Source: Cristatella mucedo (lineage: Eukaryota; Bryozoa; Phylactolaemata; Cristatellidae). Taken from it: 64,000 nucleotides of DNA. Shown piece by piece: positions 35,693 through 47,389 of the stretch. The position numbers were made by a program, and so were the translations under genes. The notes beneath the pieces were generated by a model. That model worked only from the letters and a program-made list of their open reading frames with translations, ran no database searches and had not been told where the DNA came from. Position 1 is the stretch's first letter. Every line of letters begins with the position of its first letter. The stretch lies in NCBI GenBank assembly GCA_009760855.2, contig WPIO01000012.1, positions 1,170,501-1,234,500 on the forward strand, in the 5' to 3' direction.

Positions 35693-37558
35693 TGTCTGTC
35701 GCGCTTAGGGCCTCTCATAAATACAAAGCCATATGATTATTTGACAGTATAACTGTTAACCGAAACACGGTAAATAACATAGCTTTCACGAGGTTCTTTC
35801 CTGATCCTGGTGAAACTGAACTGGTTATCGATTAACAAAATGAGAAATAGACTGTCATCCCCTCCCAGAATTTCCCCTTCACTGATATCCAGCATTAATA
35901 ATCCCAGCAGAGCAGTGCAATCCAATGAAACGCCATAAGCTATGTATCAAATAAATGCAATGACAAACAGGAAATGCACGTGCATGGCTAAGTGTGCACT
36001 ATCAGAGAGCACCAGTGCATATTCACATTCATCCTGTGAGCAGCTAATGTCATGCTTGAGGCACTCTGGTCTCCACGTATTGCTCTGGAAGACAACGCAT
36101 GCACGTCAGATTGCTACCAACCCACAACTTAATTTGATACTCGGGAGTTCTTCTGCTATGTCTTGTTAAAACTGCGTGTATAATGGCAGCTAAGGGTAGC
36201 TGAGTCACAGACTGACAGACAGGCAAAAGACAGACTGGCCGAGACAGCCAAGCAGAGTAACAGATAGACAGACAAACCGAGAGAGTGGAGAACGGTGTGG
36301 TGTGTCTTTGCCTAATTGATAGGTGCACTAGTTTGGTAAGGATTTCCTTGAAATTCATCAACTTGACGACGAAGACAACACCGAAGTTCACACTAAAAGT
36401 CAGAAAGCCGACTGCAGCTACTACATACATCTGCATGTGAGCACGTAAAATGCTGTGAGCAGAAGAAATACCATATGAAACTCGTGCCCATGTGCCATAG
36501 GGAGCGGTGTTCATCCGCTAAATTTACAAAGCAAGGCATATCATATTCACTAGCATAACTGCTACAGAATAATGAAGGGTTCCTAGAGCAACTTGAGCTT
36601 GGGACAGTAAAATCGGCAGGGCCGAAAGCCTAAAATTCAGACTCTATAGCGCCTCAACTTTAAGCTCAAATTTAAATTTTTGAGCTTATAAATTCTACGG
36701 AGGAAGGGACTGGACAGCGTCTCAGCGCGCTCAATTTTTTCGCGCACAAATTCTACGAAGGGGTGGTCAAGGACAGCCTCTCAGCTCACTCAGTCGAGCT
36801 TGGAGGGATTGGAGGAAGCTGTGATAACTAAATGCAGTTTTCAAGCTCTATCCGAACCAAACAAGCTATACCATAAGGATGCCAAATATTCCAAGTACGA
36901 TGAGCTAGTATGACACTTCTCTGTATAACTATGTAAGAAACATCAGACACGTTGTTAAGTGTGTTTCATTTGCAATAGACCAAGATACTTGCCTTTGCTC
37001 TTAATAAACATAACCTACCCGGGAAACGACGTCCTTTGTGCACTTCTGAAAGAGGTCTGGATTAATCATTGATGCGGCCTGCATACTGTAAACAGATATG
37101 GAGTTGATCGCAACGGTTACGATTGCACAGGTACTAATCGCCGGCTACACAGGCTACACAAGGAACCGGGCAACACAGTACCGGAAACCACGGCCCCCAT
37201 AAGGGGGCGGATCCCGCTGAACCCTTGCAATGACCATCTTATCAGCGAATTTGTCTGATGGGGGATCATGCCTATAAACAATTTTTTATTGTGAATCAAG
37301 AGCTCCGGTTAAGGATCGGGATATAAAGCAAGGATTAATCACGTGGTCGGAGACCCGCAGCCGAATCAGATTATAATATGTCGAAAACTGACAGCAATTG
37401 CGAAAATTGAATTGGACCTACTGGCAGCTAGATGGATCTTTACATAAAAAATAGTGAAGATTAAGGCTATAACAGACGATAAAACAGCGGGAACAGTCAA
37501 ACAATCAAGTCTTACTTCGTTCCTCTCAACTTTGCTGAGCAACTCCAGCAAAGCCTAG
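35693..37558. other. Unassigned region with short duplications
   Basis: Contains a GACAGACAG-rich tract (about 36206-36285) and an imperfect direct duplication of about 45 bp with a 58-bp offset (AAATTCTACGGAGG at about 36690, AAATTCTACGAAGG at about 36748). The word CCCCCATAAGGGGG near 37195 is palindromic. No confident gene; see the candidate frame below. Confidence 0.4.
36320..36514 (-). CDS. Candidate small membrane-protein exon (hypothetical)
   Basis: On the minus strand an acceptor-like AAATTTAG precedes CGG and then an ATG. The frame encodes MNTAPYGTWARVSYG, then a strongly hydrophobic stretch (MYVVAAVGFLTFSVNFGVV) and KLMNFKEILTK. It looks like a small single-pass membrane protein. 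No family was recognised and the exon's 3' end is not clear; the open frame continues to 36050 through low-complexity sequence that is unlikely to be coding. Confidence 0.22.
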
Positions 37559-37735
37559 GCGAAAATAAATTTAGCAAACTCGTTTGTATAGCGGAGAAGA
37601 TCCTTTTACGGCTACTATTAATGCTCGCAGCTGAAAATACAGGATCGTCCACTCTAGGACTCGAACCCACGACCTGAATTGTGAAAAGCGAGCTCCTAAC
37701 CTCTTTGGTTAAGACCCATCCTCCCAGTAAAACAA
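37559..37735 (-). mobile_element. SINE-A, diverged copy
   Basis: On the minus strand: A-box-like TGGGTCTTAACCAAAGAGG, B box GGTTCGAGTCC, a body with GACGATCCTGTATTTTCAGC and GTAGCCGTAAAAGGATC, and GCTATACAAACGAGTTTGC near the 3' end. Layout matches the copy at 15474-15656. Confidence 0.72.
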
Positions 37736-37898
37736 GGATTTAGCAATCCACCTTCTTACCGTCTATTCCTGAGTTTTTACAAAAAGTTTTGATGGTGTAG
37801 CACAGCGCCGGCCTGACTCAATTTTAGGGCGGACAAGAACTTCTCAGCAGGAAACTGAGGCTGCGCACAATAATATTTCTATGGTATTTAATTATCTG

Positions 37899-38019
37899 AC
37901 GTTCAACAATAAATATATTGCAATATTTAATTTCAAGATACAATATTTTGCAATGTCTAATTCTAAAATACAATATATTACAATAGTCAATTCAAAAAAT
38001 GCAATATATTTTAATATTC
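37899..38019. repeat. 30-bp minisatellite (subterminal repeat block)
   Basis: About four tandem units of 30 bp, e.g. 37929-37958, 37959-37988 and 37989-38019, each built around ACAATATATTGCAAT with an AATTC start. Confidence 0.8.
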
Positions 38020-38311
38020 TATCCTACCAATACAATATATTGCACATCGTATGTTGCAATGCTTTTCTCTGTGCTTTCAGCAATATTCTTCATATTCCTG
38101 TTCGTTCTCTTCGTTATCATTGGGTGTCTCTGAAACTTTTTCTTTCACTATCAATGCGACCAGAGCCAAATTCCACAGTGACTTCGTTTTTATTTACTTG
38201 CTACATGCATACTTCTCTTCAGCATGTTGTCAATTGAGTGCCCGCTTAGCAAGACAATTGAGCATCATCATCTGCAGCGTTTTCCGCGTCCGGAGATTCA
38301 GGCAGCAACAA

Positions 38312-38517
38312 TCATTCAACAGCACGTTTTTCATGAATTGTCAGAGTGCTCTCCTTGTTTGTTTGTATCTTGACGATGGCCGTTTCCAAATCTTTGCTGT
38401 GGATGATATCTGCATCGTTGCCAACATAGTGATGGAAGGCAAATTCTGGGTATGAGTCAATGATCCATCGGAACAAAACATCCGATTCTTTCATGGTCAT
38501 GTCGCGTCGCTGCAGTG
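38312..38517 (-). pseudogene. Probable transposase fragment (hAT-like C-terminal part)
   Basis: Minus-strand frame ALQRRDMTMKESDVLFRW, then SYPEFAFHHYVGNDADI and KDLETAIVKIQTNKESTLT up to KRAVE and a stop. After one shift the next frame reads LPESPDAENAADDDAQLSC. Composition and the ETAIVKIQ...EKRAV pattern resemble the region before the dimerisation part of hAT transposases. The assignment leans on the surrounding hAT-like ends and is not certain. Confidence 0.35.
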
Positions 38518-38524
38518 CTACACT

Positions 38525-38532
38525 GTATATAC

Positions 38533-38572
<40 letters not shown>

Positions 38573-38640
38573 CGTATCATACATATATACATATATATCA
38601 TATATCATATAGACAGTATCATATATATATATATATATGT
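38525..38640. repeat. (TA)n-rich microsatellite
   Basis: Two TA runs with ATACATA and ATCATATA interruptions, inside the hAT-like remnant. Confidence 0.9.
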
Positions 38641-38773
38641 ATATGAGACCGTCAAGCAATCCAGTAAATTATGTTGGCATAGTCACCCAAATCAGTGTAA
38701 TGTATTGCAGCCAATATATTGCAGTATATTTTATCTACAATGTATTGTTTCGCAGCCTAGTAGGGAAAACCAC

Positions 38774-39828
38774 TGTCCTAGAGCGTTGAGCAAGAGGACG
38801 TAGCCGTCGTAGTAGGATCATGAGGTGACGGATATCGCCTGGCTTGTAAACCCCATAGTTCTGGCTAGCAATTTAATAATAGGGCAACGCTTGCCCAATG
38901 TCGCTGTCGCCGCCAGCCGTCCTGGAGTTGCTGGACGGGTTTCCGTGAGAACGAGAAAGGTGTCTGAAAAGCACCTGCGTCCTCTTGGACGCAGAGGGCT
39001 TGATAGACGGTTTCCGTGAGAACGAGAGAGGTGGCTGAAGAGCACCTGCATTCTCGAGCTGTGAGCGAGAGGACGCAGAGGTCGTACTAGGATCATAGGG
39101 TGATTGATATCCATTGTCCCGGCTAGTTATATAACGGTAAGGCGACGCTCGCTCGGGGTTCCTTCTCCGTCTTCGGCTCTTTTTCGACCCCGCCGCTGGT
39201 AGTTGCCAGGCTCGTTTATTTAAAAGCGGGGAAGGATGGCGAGCTGTTCCCCAGCGATTGAGGGACAGGGCAAGACAGCGCCCCGAAGATTCGGTAGACG
39301 CCACCGAATACGGTCGTATAGCGCCCGAGCTCGCATTTTGTGCTCCTTTTGCGATTTGTGTCGGCATAAGGATTTGCCGAGGCGAACTAGAAGCAGTTCG
39401 GTGGGCTGTGTGAGATATTTTGGTGGTTTGGTCTCCTCCGTCTATTTGCGTCGTTCACCACTAGAGACGTAGGTAGCCTAAGTGCAGGGACGTGTTACCT
39501 CAGCAAGAGTGCTTGAGGTAGTGTGTGAGGTATTCCTGCCTTCATGGTGGAAGCGGAGCCCTAGTCATCCAGTCAGGGTCTAAGGTCCGGTTCGGGCTCC
39601 GTCTATTTGGGTCGTTCCCCACAATAGACGTAGGTCGCTTAAGTGCGGGGACGTGTTTCGCCCGAAATCGCGCTTGTGCTATATAGTGAGCCTGCGAGGA
39701 GTGCGGAGGATAAAACTGAGCTAGACGCGCAGCGACATTTTGCGCTTGCGAATAAAGCTCAGAAAAATTCCACTATCTGTGTGTCTCTTTCTAATTCAAG
39801 CCGCGGACTCACGACCCCCTAAGTAACG
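38774..39828 (+). mobile_element. Probable solo LTR with tandem repeats in U3
   Basis: The right part has promoter and poly(A) signals in LTR spacing: TATATAG at 39680-39686, AATAAA at 39751-39756 and a GT-rich CTGTGTGTCTCTTTC at about 39777-39791. U3 holds three duplications: a long one with a 275-bp offset (GAGCAAGAGGACG at 38788, GAGCGAGAGGACG at 39063), a 71-bp-offset one (TTCCGTGAGAACGAG at 38941 and 39012), and a 161-bp-offset one (CTCCGTCTATTT at 39436 and 39597). No gag-pol sequence or primer binding site lies on either side, hence solo. Ends are approximate; a clean TG...CA pair with target duplication was not found. Confidence 0.55.
39680..39756 (+). promoter_or_regulatory. LTR core promoter and polyadenylation signal
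   Basis: TATATAG followed 65 bp later by AATAAA, which implies a very short R region between them. This spacing is typical of LTRs and unusual for cellular promoters. Confidence 0.5.
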
Positions 39829-42800
39829 ATAAGTAGGTCGCTGACTAGCAACCTGCGAATATTTTGATCATCACCAGCAGAAATGTATCGTGTTGTTTGG
39901 ATGGTGGTTTAATGTCGAGTGCTTTAGTATGAAACCGATTATCGAGGTGCCTGCCTGCTAAGACATTGCAACTCTATTCGAATAAAGCAGACACATTGTG
40001 AAGTCTTGTCGATGTATCTTAAGGTAGGGGCTGACGGCCCATCGATCTTGCAGTGCTGCTGCAGCCTTCGTCCAGTAACGCGGCTACTCTCTGATTCGTT
40101 AGCTTGCACCTAGCATCGTCATTCTATCAGTCGTTACTACTCTTATTTGACGTGCAACCTGCACGATCAGTGTAGCAGTTGAAATTGGTGCGCTAAGTTG
40201 AACGCTGTCCACGGTCTATTGAGCTGAATTTCCGGTCGATAGGCAAGGACCGCATTCTGACCCTATGCTGTTCTTCGATATTGAAATTGAATTTCAGGAT
40301 TATTGCCAACCTTGACCGGATCTCATCATTTTTAGTATCACATTTACGCCCGCCTCGATATGCTGATGCTTGTTTCATTATTTGCTTTCAGTTCCTTTTT
40401 ATTCCATTCACTGCAATCAGAAGTTTCTTAATTTATGAGTCAATTAAAAACCCGACGATCTGAGCTAGCTTTTCTTTCGACTATTGTTCGTGTAAATTAC
40501 GTGCGCTTAGTATTAAAATGATGAGAAATTACCCAAAGATCTTCATTATATCGCTACATTAGAGCACCTAAATGAAATCGCTCGTTACGTTCCACTGAAA
40601 TCGTTGAACTTAGTATCTACCGATCCTGGGGAGCTTACCATCTTTCTGGAATTTATGTAAATGATGTCTATCACAAATATACTCTTTACGTTTACTACTT
40701 CTGCAGCCTTTAATGATTGTTAACAGTAACGTCAGCTATGAAAATCTCAATAAACCTTTCCTTTTCGGTGGACTTCGAACCACAGTCAAATGAAACGATA
40801 GTTTTATGAGAGTTCTGTACCAGCCAATGGCAGTGCCGGCGATTCACTTCTGTTGTTTATCATAACGAGGTGAGTGGCTCCACCGTGGCTAGAGAATCGG
40901 AGCGCAGCATTCCTGTTGTTGTGCAGAGGAGAATTTTATGTTCGTAACTAATGTCAGCACGCCAGATGAGAATCCGACGTTGCTGAGTACTGTTAAGTAT
41001 GCGTTCTCGTATGGTGTTTGATATTTGTCAAGAGGCACATACACTCGCAACGCGAGTATCCAAACCAATCGACGGCACCAAAAAAGAGGTAGTGGAAGCC
41101 AGCGAATGCACCACAGTTCTGGAGCCTGTGTTAGCGACAGTGCTCTCGAGCTTGATTCTGCTGTTAGATGTCTGATTCGCTGAACAACTAGAAAAGAAAT
41201 TTAAAAAGTCAAGTATGCACGATTCTTATAGTGAGTAGCAATTGCATTACATTTAACCACTAGTTGCATGCATTTTACGAAGTTTCTGTGCGAAATATAT
41301 GTGCCATATAATGCGATCTTGTCACTGGTATCTCAAAAAAGTGCTTCGACTAACTAGTGCCATGTACGACGGCTATTGTGGGTAGAGTGGGCCACATCGA
41401 CCATTATACATTTGCTGAGTGAGCTATTGAGAGCGATGGAGGTCGCCCTCAGCCATTCATTCTTTGAAAGCGAAGAATAGTTAAAGGCCGTCGGCGTAGG
41501 GACTGAGAGCACTAAAATTTTACTTACTGTGGAGAGCAATCCCAATACTTTTGGTTTTTCAGGCCAAAGCTCTAAAATCAGCTTACCAGAGCTTATCAGC
41601 TACTAAATCAGCTTACTAGAGTATTAATTTCTCCTTTGCAGGAGCCAATTTGGAACAATTTGCAGTTTTGGCGGACGATAACCAAGTATTTGTCGTTTTC
41701 ATTTGCAAAGCCATGCGGCCTCGATCCAGATGCCACTTTTCTAAGATAATGCAAGCAGTTTTCTTAATTTTTTTACGTTAGCACAAATAAGAGGTCGCAT
41801 TTTTCACGACCTACCAAGCCATGTCTTTGCGCTCTTTGCAAAAGTCGTCAATATGAAGCACCATAAGGATCAGTGGTATTCAGCCCGATAAGTGAGGCAC
41901 TCGTTTCTACGATACAATTTAGTCAATATTACAGGTTAACATTACTTTACGTTCAGGTAAATCATTATCGTAGCAGTAGTTAAGAGTTTGAATTGGTTTT
42001 TTCGTAACGCTTCGGGCAGACCGCAAGACAATGCTGCGTCTGAATTTTACATTTTGACAGCTGTCTAAAAACCAAGATACAAAGGCCAATCGGCGGCACG
42101 AAAAAATTTAGAGTATGCCTGCAAAGTGCGACTTTGATTGCCTCCTACCTGTCTGTATGTTAGAATAAAAGTGTATACCTTAGCCGGGTGAGCCCTGCCC
42201 TGCCGGGGTCTCGGGGGGGGGGGCTACCCGCGACTCCCGGTTCAGAAACAGAGACCACACGGCTTCCGACCCGGAAATAGAGGACATGAACCACTCACAA
42301 CATTTGAGGTGCAGATGATTGCCACAGAAAACAAATCTTAAGAAAATCAAAATACCGAACCTTGAAGCTGCTTTTGCCCTGATAATGGTCAAAGGCTGGC
42401 GAATCACTTTTTTTCGTTAATCCCTATCTCTACTAAATTAACCATACCTGGTGCCTTCCTTGCTGCATTCTTGACGACAGAAAAGTCGCATACAACGCTT
42501 CAGTTCAAGGCTACCCGGAGTGTAATCGTAACAATCACATTTACAGCACAAATGTATTGCTGAAATTTAATAGTTAGTCGGTATTGGTTAGAGAAATGCA
42601 GTAGATAAGTTTGGTTTCTGGAGAAATTCGATTAAAAAAGCTTATTGTTTGAGGTAATCCTAATCATTCATGGGACTCTCTTACTCAGGGCAGACAGCTA
42701 TTTACGGTTGTCTAACTGTACCTGCAGCTGCGTAAAGTTGAACCAACTACATTTTGGAGACTCTTCAAAGAACATGACCAAATTACGACATTTCAATAAG

Positions 42801-43433
42801 TTGATTGAGACCGTACTCAAATTGTGTAGATATGTGAAGACTCGAGAATAGCACCTTCTTGGAAAATACTTTACACACCAACACTTACTCAACTTGATGC
42901 AAATCAGTCCTTAATCGTAAACTTGGTAGCTACCTATTCAAGTTGAAGAATATGCGAATGGCTTTCCAGGGAAACATTAAGCCGCTAAAAAGTGACTAGT
43001 GAAACATATCCAACACGGTATTGACATCATTAACCTTCTATTAGTCAAGATTCTTAGCCTCCTGCGTACCAAATTCCAATCATCTTGACTAAAAAAGTTT
43101 TAGCTGATACATTTTCGTGTCTCCGTACTCATACCATAGTTAGGCTGCTTGCAGAGCCATTGAGGCAAAGGCAGCAAAACTGCACCCTTAAGGATGCCAA
43201 ACAAACGCCATTATCACCTTCAGTTTCATTAACAAGTTAAGCCAAAGTCTTAAAAAGTTACAATACATCACTAAATGTTACGCCTCCACCTCAAAATGCA
43301 AGTACCTACCACTACGAAGCAGTATTTTGCTGTAGTCAGTTAATTCTCTCAGTATTTTCCCTCACATTGATAAAGTATTAGGACAGATTCTTAAGTTTAC
43401 CTCTCCTGCCTTGTGACTCTCAGTAGCTACTTC
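39829..43433. other. Unassigned region, 3.6 kb
   Basis: No repeat family, tRNA or protein domain recognised. A G run lies at 42211-42222 within a short GC-rich patch (42180-42290). All open frames are under 80 codons. Confidence 0.35.
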
Positions 43434-43605
43434 CACTAGTCGAGCCAAGATGTTCATCTAAGGGGGACAAGACCTGCACATTTTAAATGTAAGGGCAAGA
43501 TGTGTATGATTTTAATGTATGTGGGTCTAGATTCGAAATTATTAAAAAATTATAGCACAAAACCACAGCGTTTATTCGCCACGAATTCGGTGGTTGCTCA
43601 TCAAC

Positions 43606-46022
43606 GTATCGCAATCAAAGAAGACAACAAGTCCTCTGGACCCTATTCCCACTGTCCTGCTCCTACGTTGCATTGATCTGCTGCTGCCATGCATAACTAA
43701 CATAATTAATGTCATTAGCCTCAGGTCATGTCCCAGCACCTTTCGAAAAAGCTGTAGTCAGGCCACTTCTCAAGAAAGCTACACTAGACCAAGAGAACTT
43801 AAGCAACTACCGCCCAGTTTCCCTTCTACCATTCCTATCAAAGACACGGGACCGGGTCATGGCGGACCAGCTGAACTCGTATATCGAAACCTCAGGCCTT
43901 GCTAGTAAGTTCCAGTCTGGCTTTAGAGCTAATCACTCCACAGAGTCAGCATTGCTTAGGGTATACAACGACCTAATAAGGAATGCAGACATGGGTAGAG
44001 TGTCTCTGCTTGTTTTGCTTGATCTTTCGGCAGCTTTTGATACCATCGATCACAAAGTTCTTCTAGAGCGCCTCTCATCTCGCGTGGGCATCACTGGCAC
44101 TGCTCTGCAGTGGTTCAGGTCCTATCTCAGTGGGAGACTCCAGAGTATTGACGTGAATGGACAAAGATCATAATAATAATAATTAATAATAATAATTCAC
44201 TTGATAAAGCGCCCTCAGAGAACTTAATCTCTCTCTAGGCGCTTTACATTTGCTGTAAAGTGAAATGCCATTGAATGGTAAGTAAAATCGTGCTTGAAAA
44301 AAAACAAACGAAATGAATAATATGGTTAGGGATGACATGCACAGGGTCAGCATGCAAATGTGGTTAGTGGCAGCATGCATAGTGTCAGCACGTATAAGCA
44401 CACGAAGGACGAATCACAGGGACCCACTAAATGCTGTCCTAAATAGGTGTGTTTTTAGGTTCCTTTTAAATGTGGTCAGGTCAGGGGATGTTCTGACGCA
44501 GGTCGGGAGGGAGTTCCAGGCTTTGGGAGCATACGAACTAAATGCACGGTCTCCAAAGGATTTAAGGTTTGTATGAGGTATTTCTAGAATGTTGGATTCC
44601 GAAAAGCAGGTGGTACGATGCTTAGCCTGATGGGGTAGTATATCTGACAGATAGGCTGGAGCGATTGAATGAAAGGGCCTAAAAGTGAGGGACAAGACCT
44701 TGAAGTCAATTCGTTGCTTGACTGGTAGCCATTGCAGGTCGGCGAGAAGTGGAGTAATGTGGCAACTGCGACGCTCACGACAGACAAGCCTAGCTGCAGA
44801 GTTTCTTAAGTACCGCTGAAATATCGAGTACCTCAGGGCTCAGTGCTAGGTCCGGTTCTTTTCACGGTTTATACTCTGCCTCTTGCTGATGTGATTGCCA
44901 AGCATAATCTAGGCTTTCACTTCTATGCTGATGACACTCAGTTGTACGTTTGCTTTGATCCCTCCCAGCCTTCGAGCACCTCAAATTCTCTCAACTCACT
45001 TGCTGCATGCATTGATGACATCTGCACATGGATGGCAGCAAATTTTCTAAAACTAAACAATGATAAAACTAACTTACTTGTTATGGGCAAACCCAGTGTG
45101 ATTCAGAGATTGGAAAGGCCGACGCTCGAAATTGGCTCTGCCAGCATATCTCCAGTTGAATCAGCTCGAAATCTAGGTGTCATATTCCAAAGCGACCTCT
45201 CGTTAGACGACCATATCAGCTCCACAGTCAAATCTGCCTATTTTCAGCTTCATAACATTGCTAAAATTCGGGCTTGTTTAGATAAAGATACCACGTCCAA
45301 GTTGGTCCATGCATTCGTGACATCCCGTCTCGACTTCTGCGACTCACTGCTTACTGGCCTACCCGCATGTGCGATCAGGCGATTGCAGCTGGTGCAAAAC
45401 TCGGCAGCTAGGCTTGTCTGTCGTGAGCGTCGCAGTTGCCACATTACTCCACTTCTCGCCGACCTGCACTGGTTATCAGTCAAGCAACGGATTGACTTCA
45501 AGGTTTTGTCGTTCACTTTTAGGTCCCTTCATTCTATGGCTCCAGCCTATCTTTCAGATATACTACCCCATCAGGCCAAGCATCGTACCGCCTGCTTTTC
45601 GGGATCCAACAGTCTACAAATACCTCGTACAAACCTTAAATCCTTTGGAGACCGTGCATTTAGTTCGTATGCTCCCAAAGCCTGGAACTCCCTCCCGACC
45701 TGCGTCAGAACATCCCCTGACCTGACCACATTTAAAAGGAACCTAAAAACACACCTATTTAGGACAGTATTTAGCGGGTCCCTGTGATTCGTCCTTGATA
45801 TGCTTATGCGTGCTGACACTGTGCATGCTGCCACTAACCACATTTGCATGCTGACACTGTGCATATCACCCCTAACCATGTTATTCATTTTGTTTGTTTT
45901 TCAAGCATGATTTTACTTACCATTTAATTGCATTTCACTGTGGAGCAAATGTAAAGCGCCTAGAGAGAGATTAAGTTCTCTGAGGGCGCTTTATCAATTT
46001 AATTATTATTATTATTATTATT
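43606..46022 (+). mobile_element. F1 LINE, best-preserved RT copy, itself interrupted
   Basis: 5'-truncated at the RT entry (QSKKTTSPLDPIPTVLL). It continues through [66 protein letters not shown] and [19 protein letters not shown] to 44171. After the nested insertion it resumes at 44805 with VPQGSVLGPVLF, FHFYADDTQLYVCF and the complete C-terminus (frame 44843-45787, 314 codons, ending LFRTVFSGSL). The 3' UTR, stem-loop and (ATT)n follow. Apart from the insertion, only one frameshift near 43705 is evident. Target duplication ATCAAC at 43600-43605 and 46023-46028. Confidence 0.93.
44172..44804 (-). mobile_element. F1 LINE nested in F1, opposite orientation
   Basis: The antisense copy begins with (AAT)n at 44172, then 3' UTR, then the C-terminus (LTFRPFHSIAPAYLSDILPH, RAFSSYAPKAWNSLP), truncated at TCTAGCTGCAGAGTTT. 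It splits the host RT between NGQRS and the VPLKY segment. No clear target duplication is visible. Confidence 0.9.
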
Positions 46023-46145
46023 ATCAACTGGAATTAGGACATATTTAGCCATTAGTGACGATCCTAAGGGGGCGTATAAATAGGGGGCGGCCCAGGTCGC
46101 TTCCTCGCGTAGGTAAGGTAAATGTCCCATGGCTCTCTACCACTG

Positions 46146-47099
46146 GGCATCTCCATTGGGCCTAATAATATTTGGTCTTTGATGCATCGTGTATTCTTTA
46201 ACCTGCTTCTCTGCACTAGAGATCCAGAAGTTTTCCCGCTCAGATACTCCGAAAATCAGGTTCTGTCCCTTGACTGTTCGAACTGTTGGACCATTTCCTT
46301 CTCTCATGTTAAGTGGCTCAAGGGATTATCACCATTATTATTTGTTCAGCATACTTTGGTCAGTATTTATTATATATAAAGTTCCAAATATTTAGGATCA
46401 GTGTTCCTGTTTCCAGTAAGAACTGAGCAAGCAAGCAACTTTGCCGACGAGCTGCCGATTCAAGTTAGAAATGAGTAAAGTCATTTGCTCCAAAACGTCG
46501 GATGTGGGTTGATACTCACTGATAGACACAGTGATGCACGAAGAAGTGGAGATTAGCACTGTAAGTCAGGCATTATAATTGCAGCTGTCCCTATTCTTCT
46601 CTCGTACGAAATGTTGGCAACGCGGTCAAATGTATAGCCAAATGCATAGGTGCATGGCCAAGATGTGAAGCTTAAGTCATGTTTGTTTACACATACCACC
46701 ACCTACAAAGAAAATGTAGTCAGTTCCCTTGCAATCTAGGAATAAGCCACAGTTCACCGCAGGCTTTGCCTAAGCTTTGTGCTACCAGATCTGGCAACCA
46801 CCGAACAGACCAACTAGAAAGCAGTACCAAAAACTTTATTTCTGTCTTTAATAAGATATGACGGTACTCATCCACTCCACTCCGGTATCGTAGACACCAA
46901 ATAGGGAACTTTGAGTACAATAAATTACTATTGATGACCAAGTGGATACTATCTCGTTTGACAGGTCTATAGTTTATGGGAGACAAAACTACCCAGCAGC
47001 TACTTGTCTCCAATATCGGTGAAAGTTCCAGGCTTCAATCTATATAAGATCAACGGTCAGTACCTCCACGAATCAGCACAGAATCATCGCGTGTTTCGC
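46146..47099. other. Unassigned region
   Basis: No recognisable gene or repeat. A minus-strand frame at 46720-47013 (97 codons) lacks known motifs. Confidence 0.3.
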
Positions 47100-47345
47100 A
47101 GCGAGTTTTCTAGAGCATACTCGGTAGACAGTATTGTGAGTCTCACGCTAAAATAAAAACTGAGGAGCGAATGAAATTAGTAGGACAGTTGAGGAAGAAA
47201 ATTACATAGAACCAACGGTGGGACCACATAAAAGGATGTGTCAGCATCGGCAGGGGGAGAGAAGACATCGTCGTTCCGTAAGAACTAAGAGCTGACTTTG
47301 AGCACCAAAGCCCTGCAGAGAAAAGCTTCATTCGTCAACGTATTA
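47100..47345 (-). mobile_element. F2 LINE 3' fragment, very decayed
   Basis: On the minus strand, GAAGCTTTTCTCTGCAGGGC, CTTACGGAACGACGATGTC and GCTGACACATCCTTTT correspond to the F2 segment GAAGCTTTAGCTCTGCAGG ... CACATCCTTTT. The reading frame is broken. Confidence 0.6.
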
Positions 47346-47389
47346 AAATGGCCGGCTAAGATAACCCCGAGACCCGTAGGGTACGAGGC

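Larger units (their letters stand above)
37845..38775. mobile_element. hAT-like DNA transposon remnant with subterminal repeats
   Basis: The ends read CAGCAGGAAACTGAGGCTGC on the left and, inverted, CAGTGGTTTTCCCTACTAGG on the right. Both lead into AGGCTGCG-ACAATA (37858-37865 and inverted 38751-38758). Many copies of CAATATATTGCA-like words lie just inside both ends, as is usual for hAT subterminal repeats. A transposase-like fragment lies in between. Clear 8-bp target duplications were not found, so the outer limits are approximate. Confidence 0.45.
43434..46145. mobile_element. hAT-like MITE, copy 2, split by a 2.4-kb F1 insertion
   Basis: The left part (43434-43605) starts CACTAGTCGAGCCAAGATG and keeps the family interior TTCGGTGGTTGCTCATCAAC. 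The right part (46023-46145) continues ATCAACTGGAATTAGGAC and ends CTCTCTACCACTG, the family's inverted end. Without the insertion the element is about 290 bp, close to copy 1 (303 bp). The flanking octamers match weakly (4 of 8). Confidence 0.65.

Noticed and set aside
35266-35736. His/Thr-rich and Cys/Val-rich open frames
   Set aside because: Translations of the CA/TA microsatellite.
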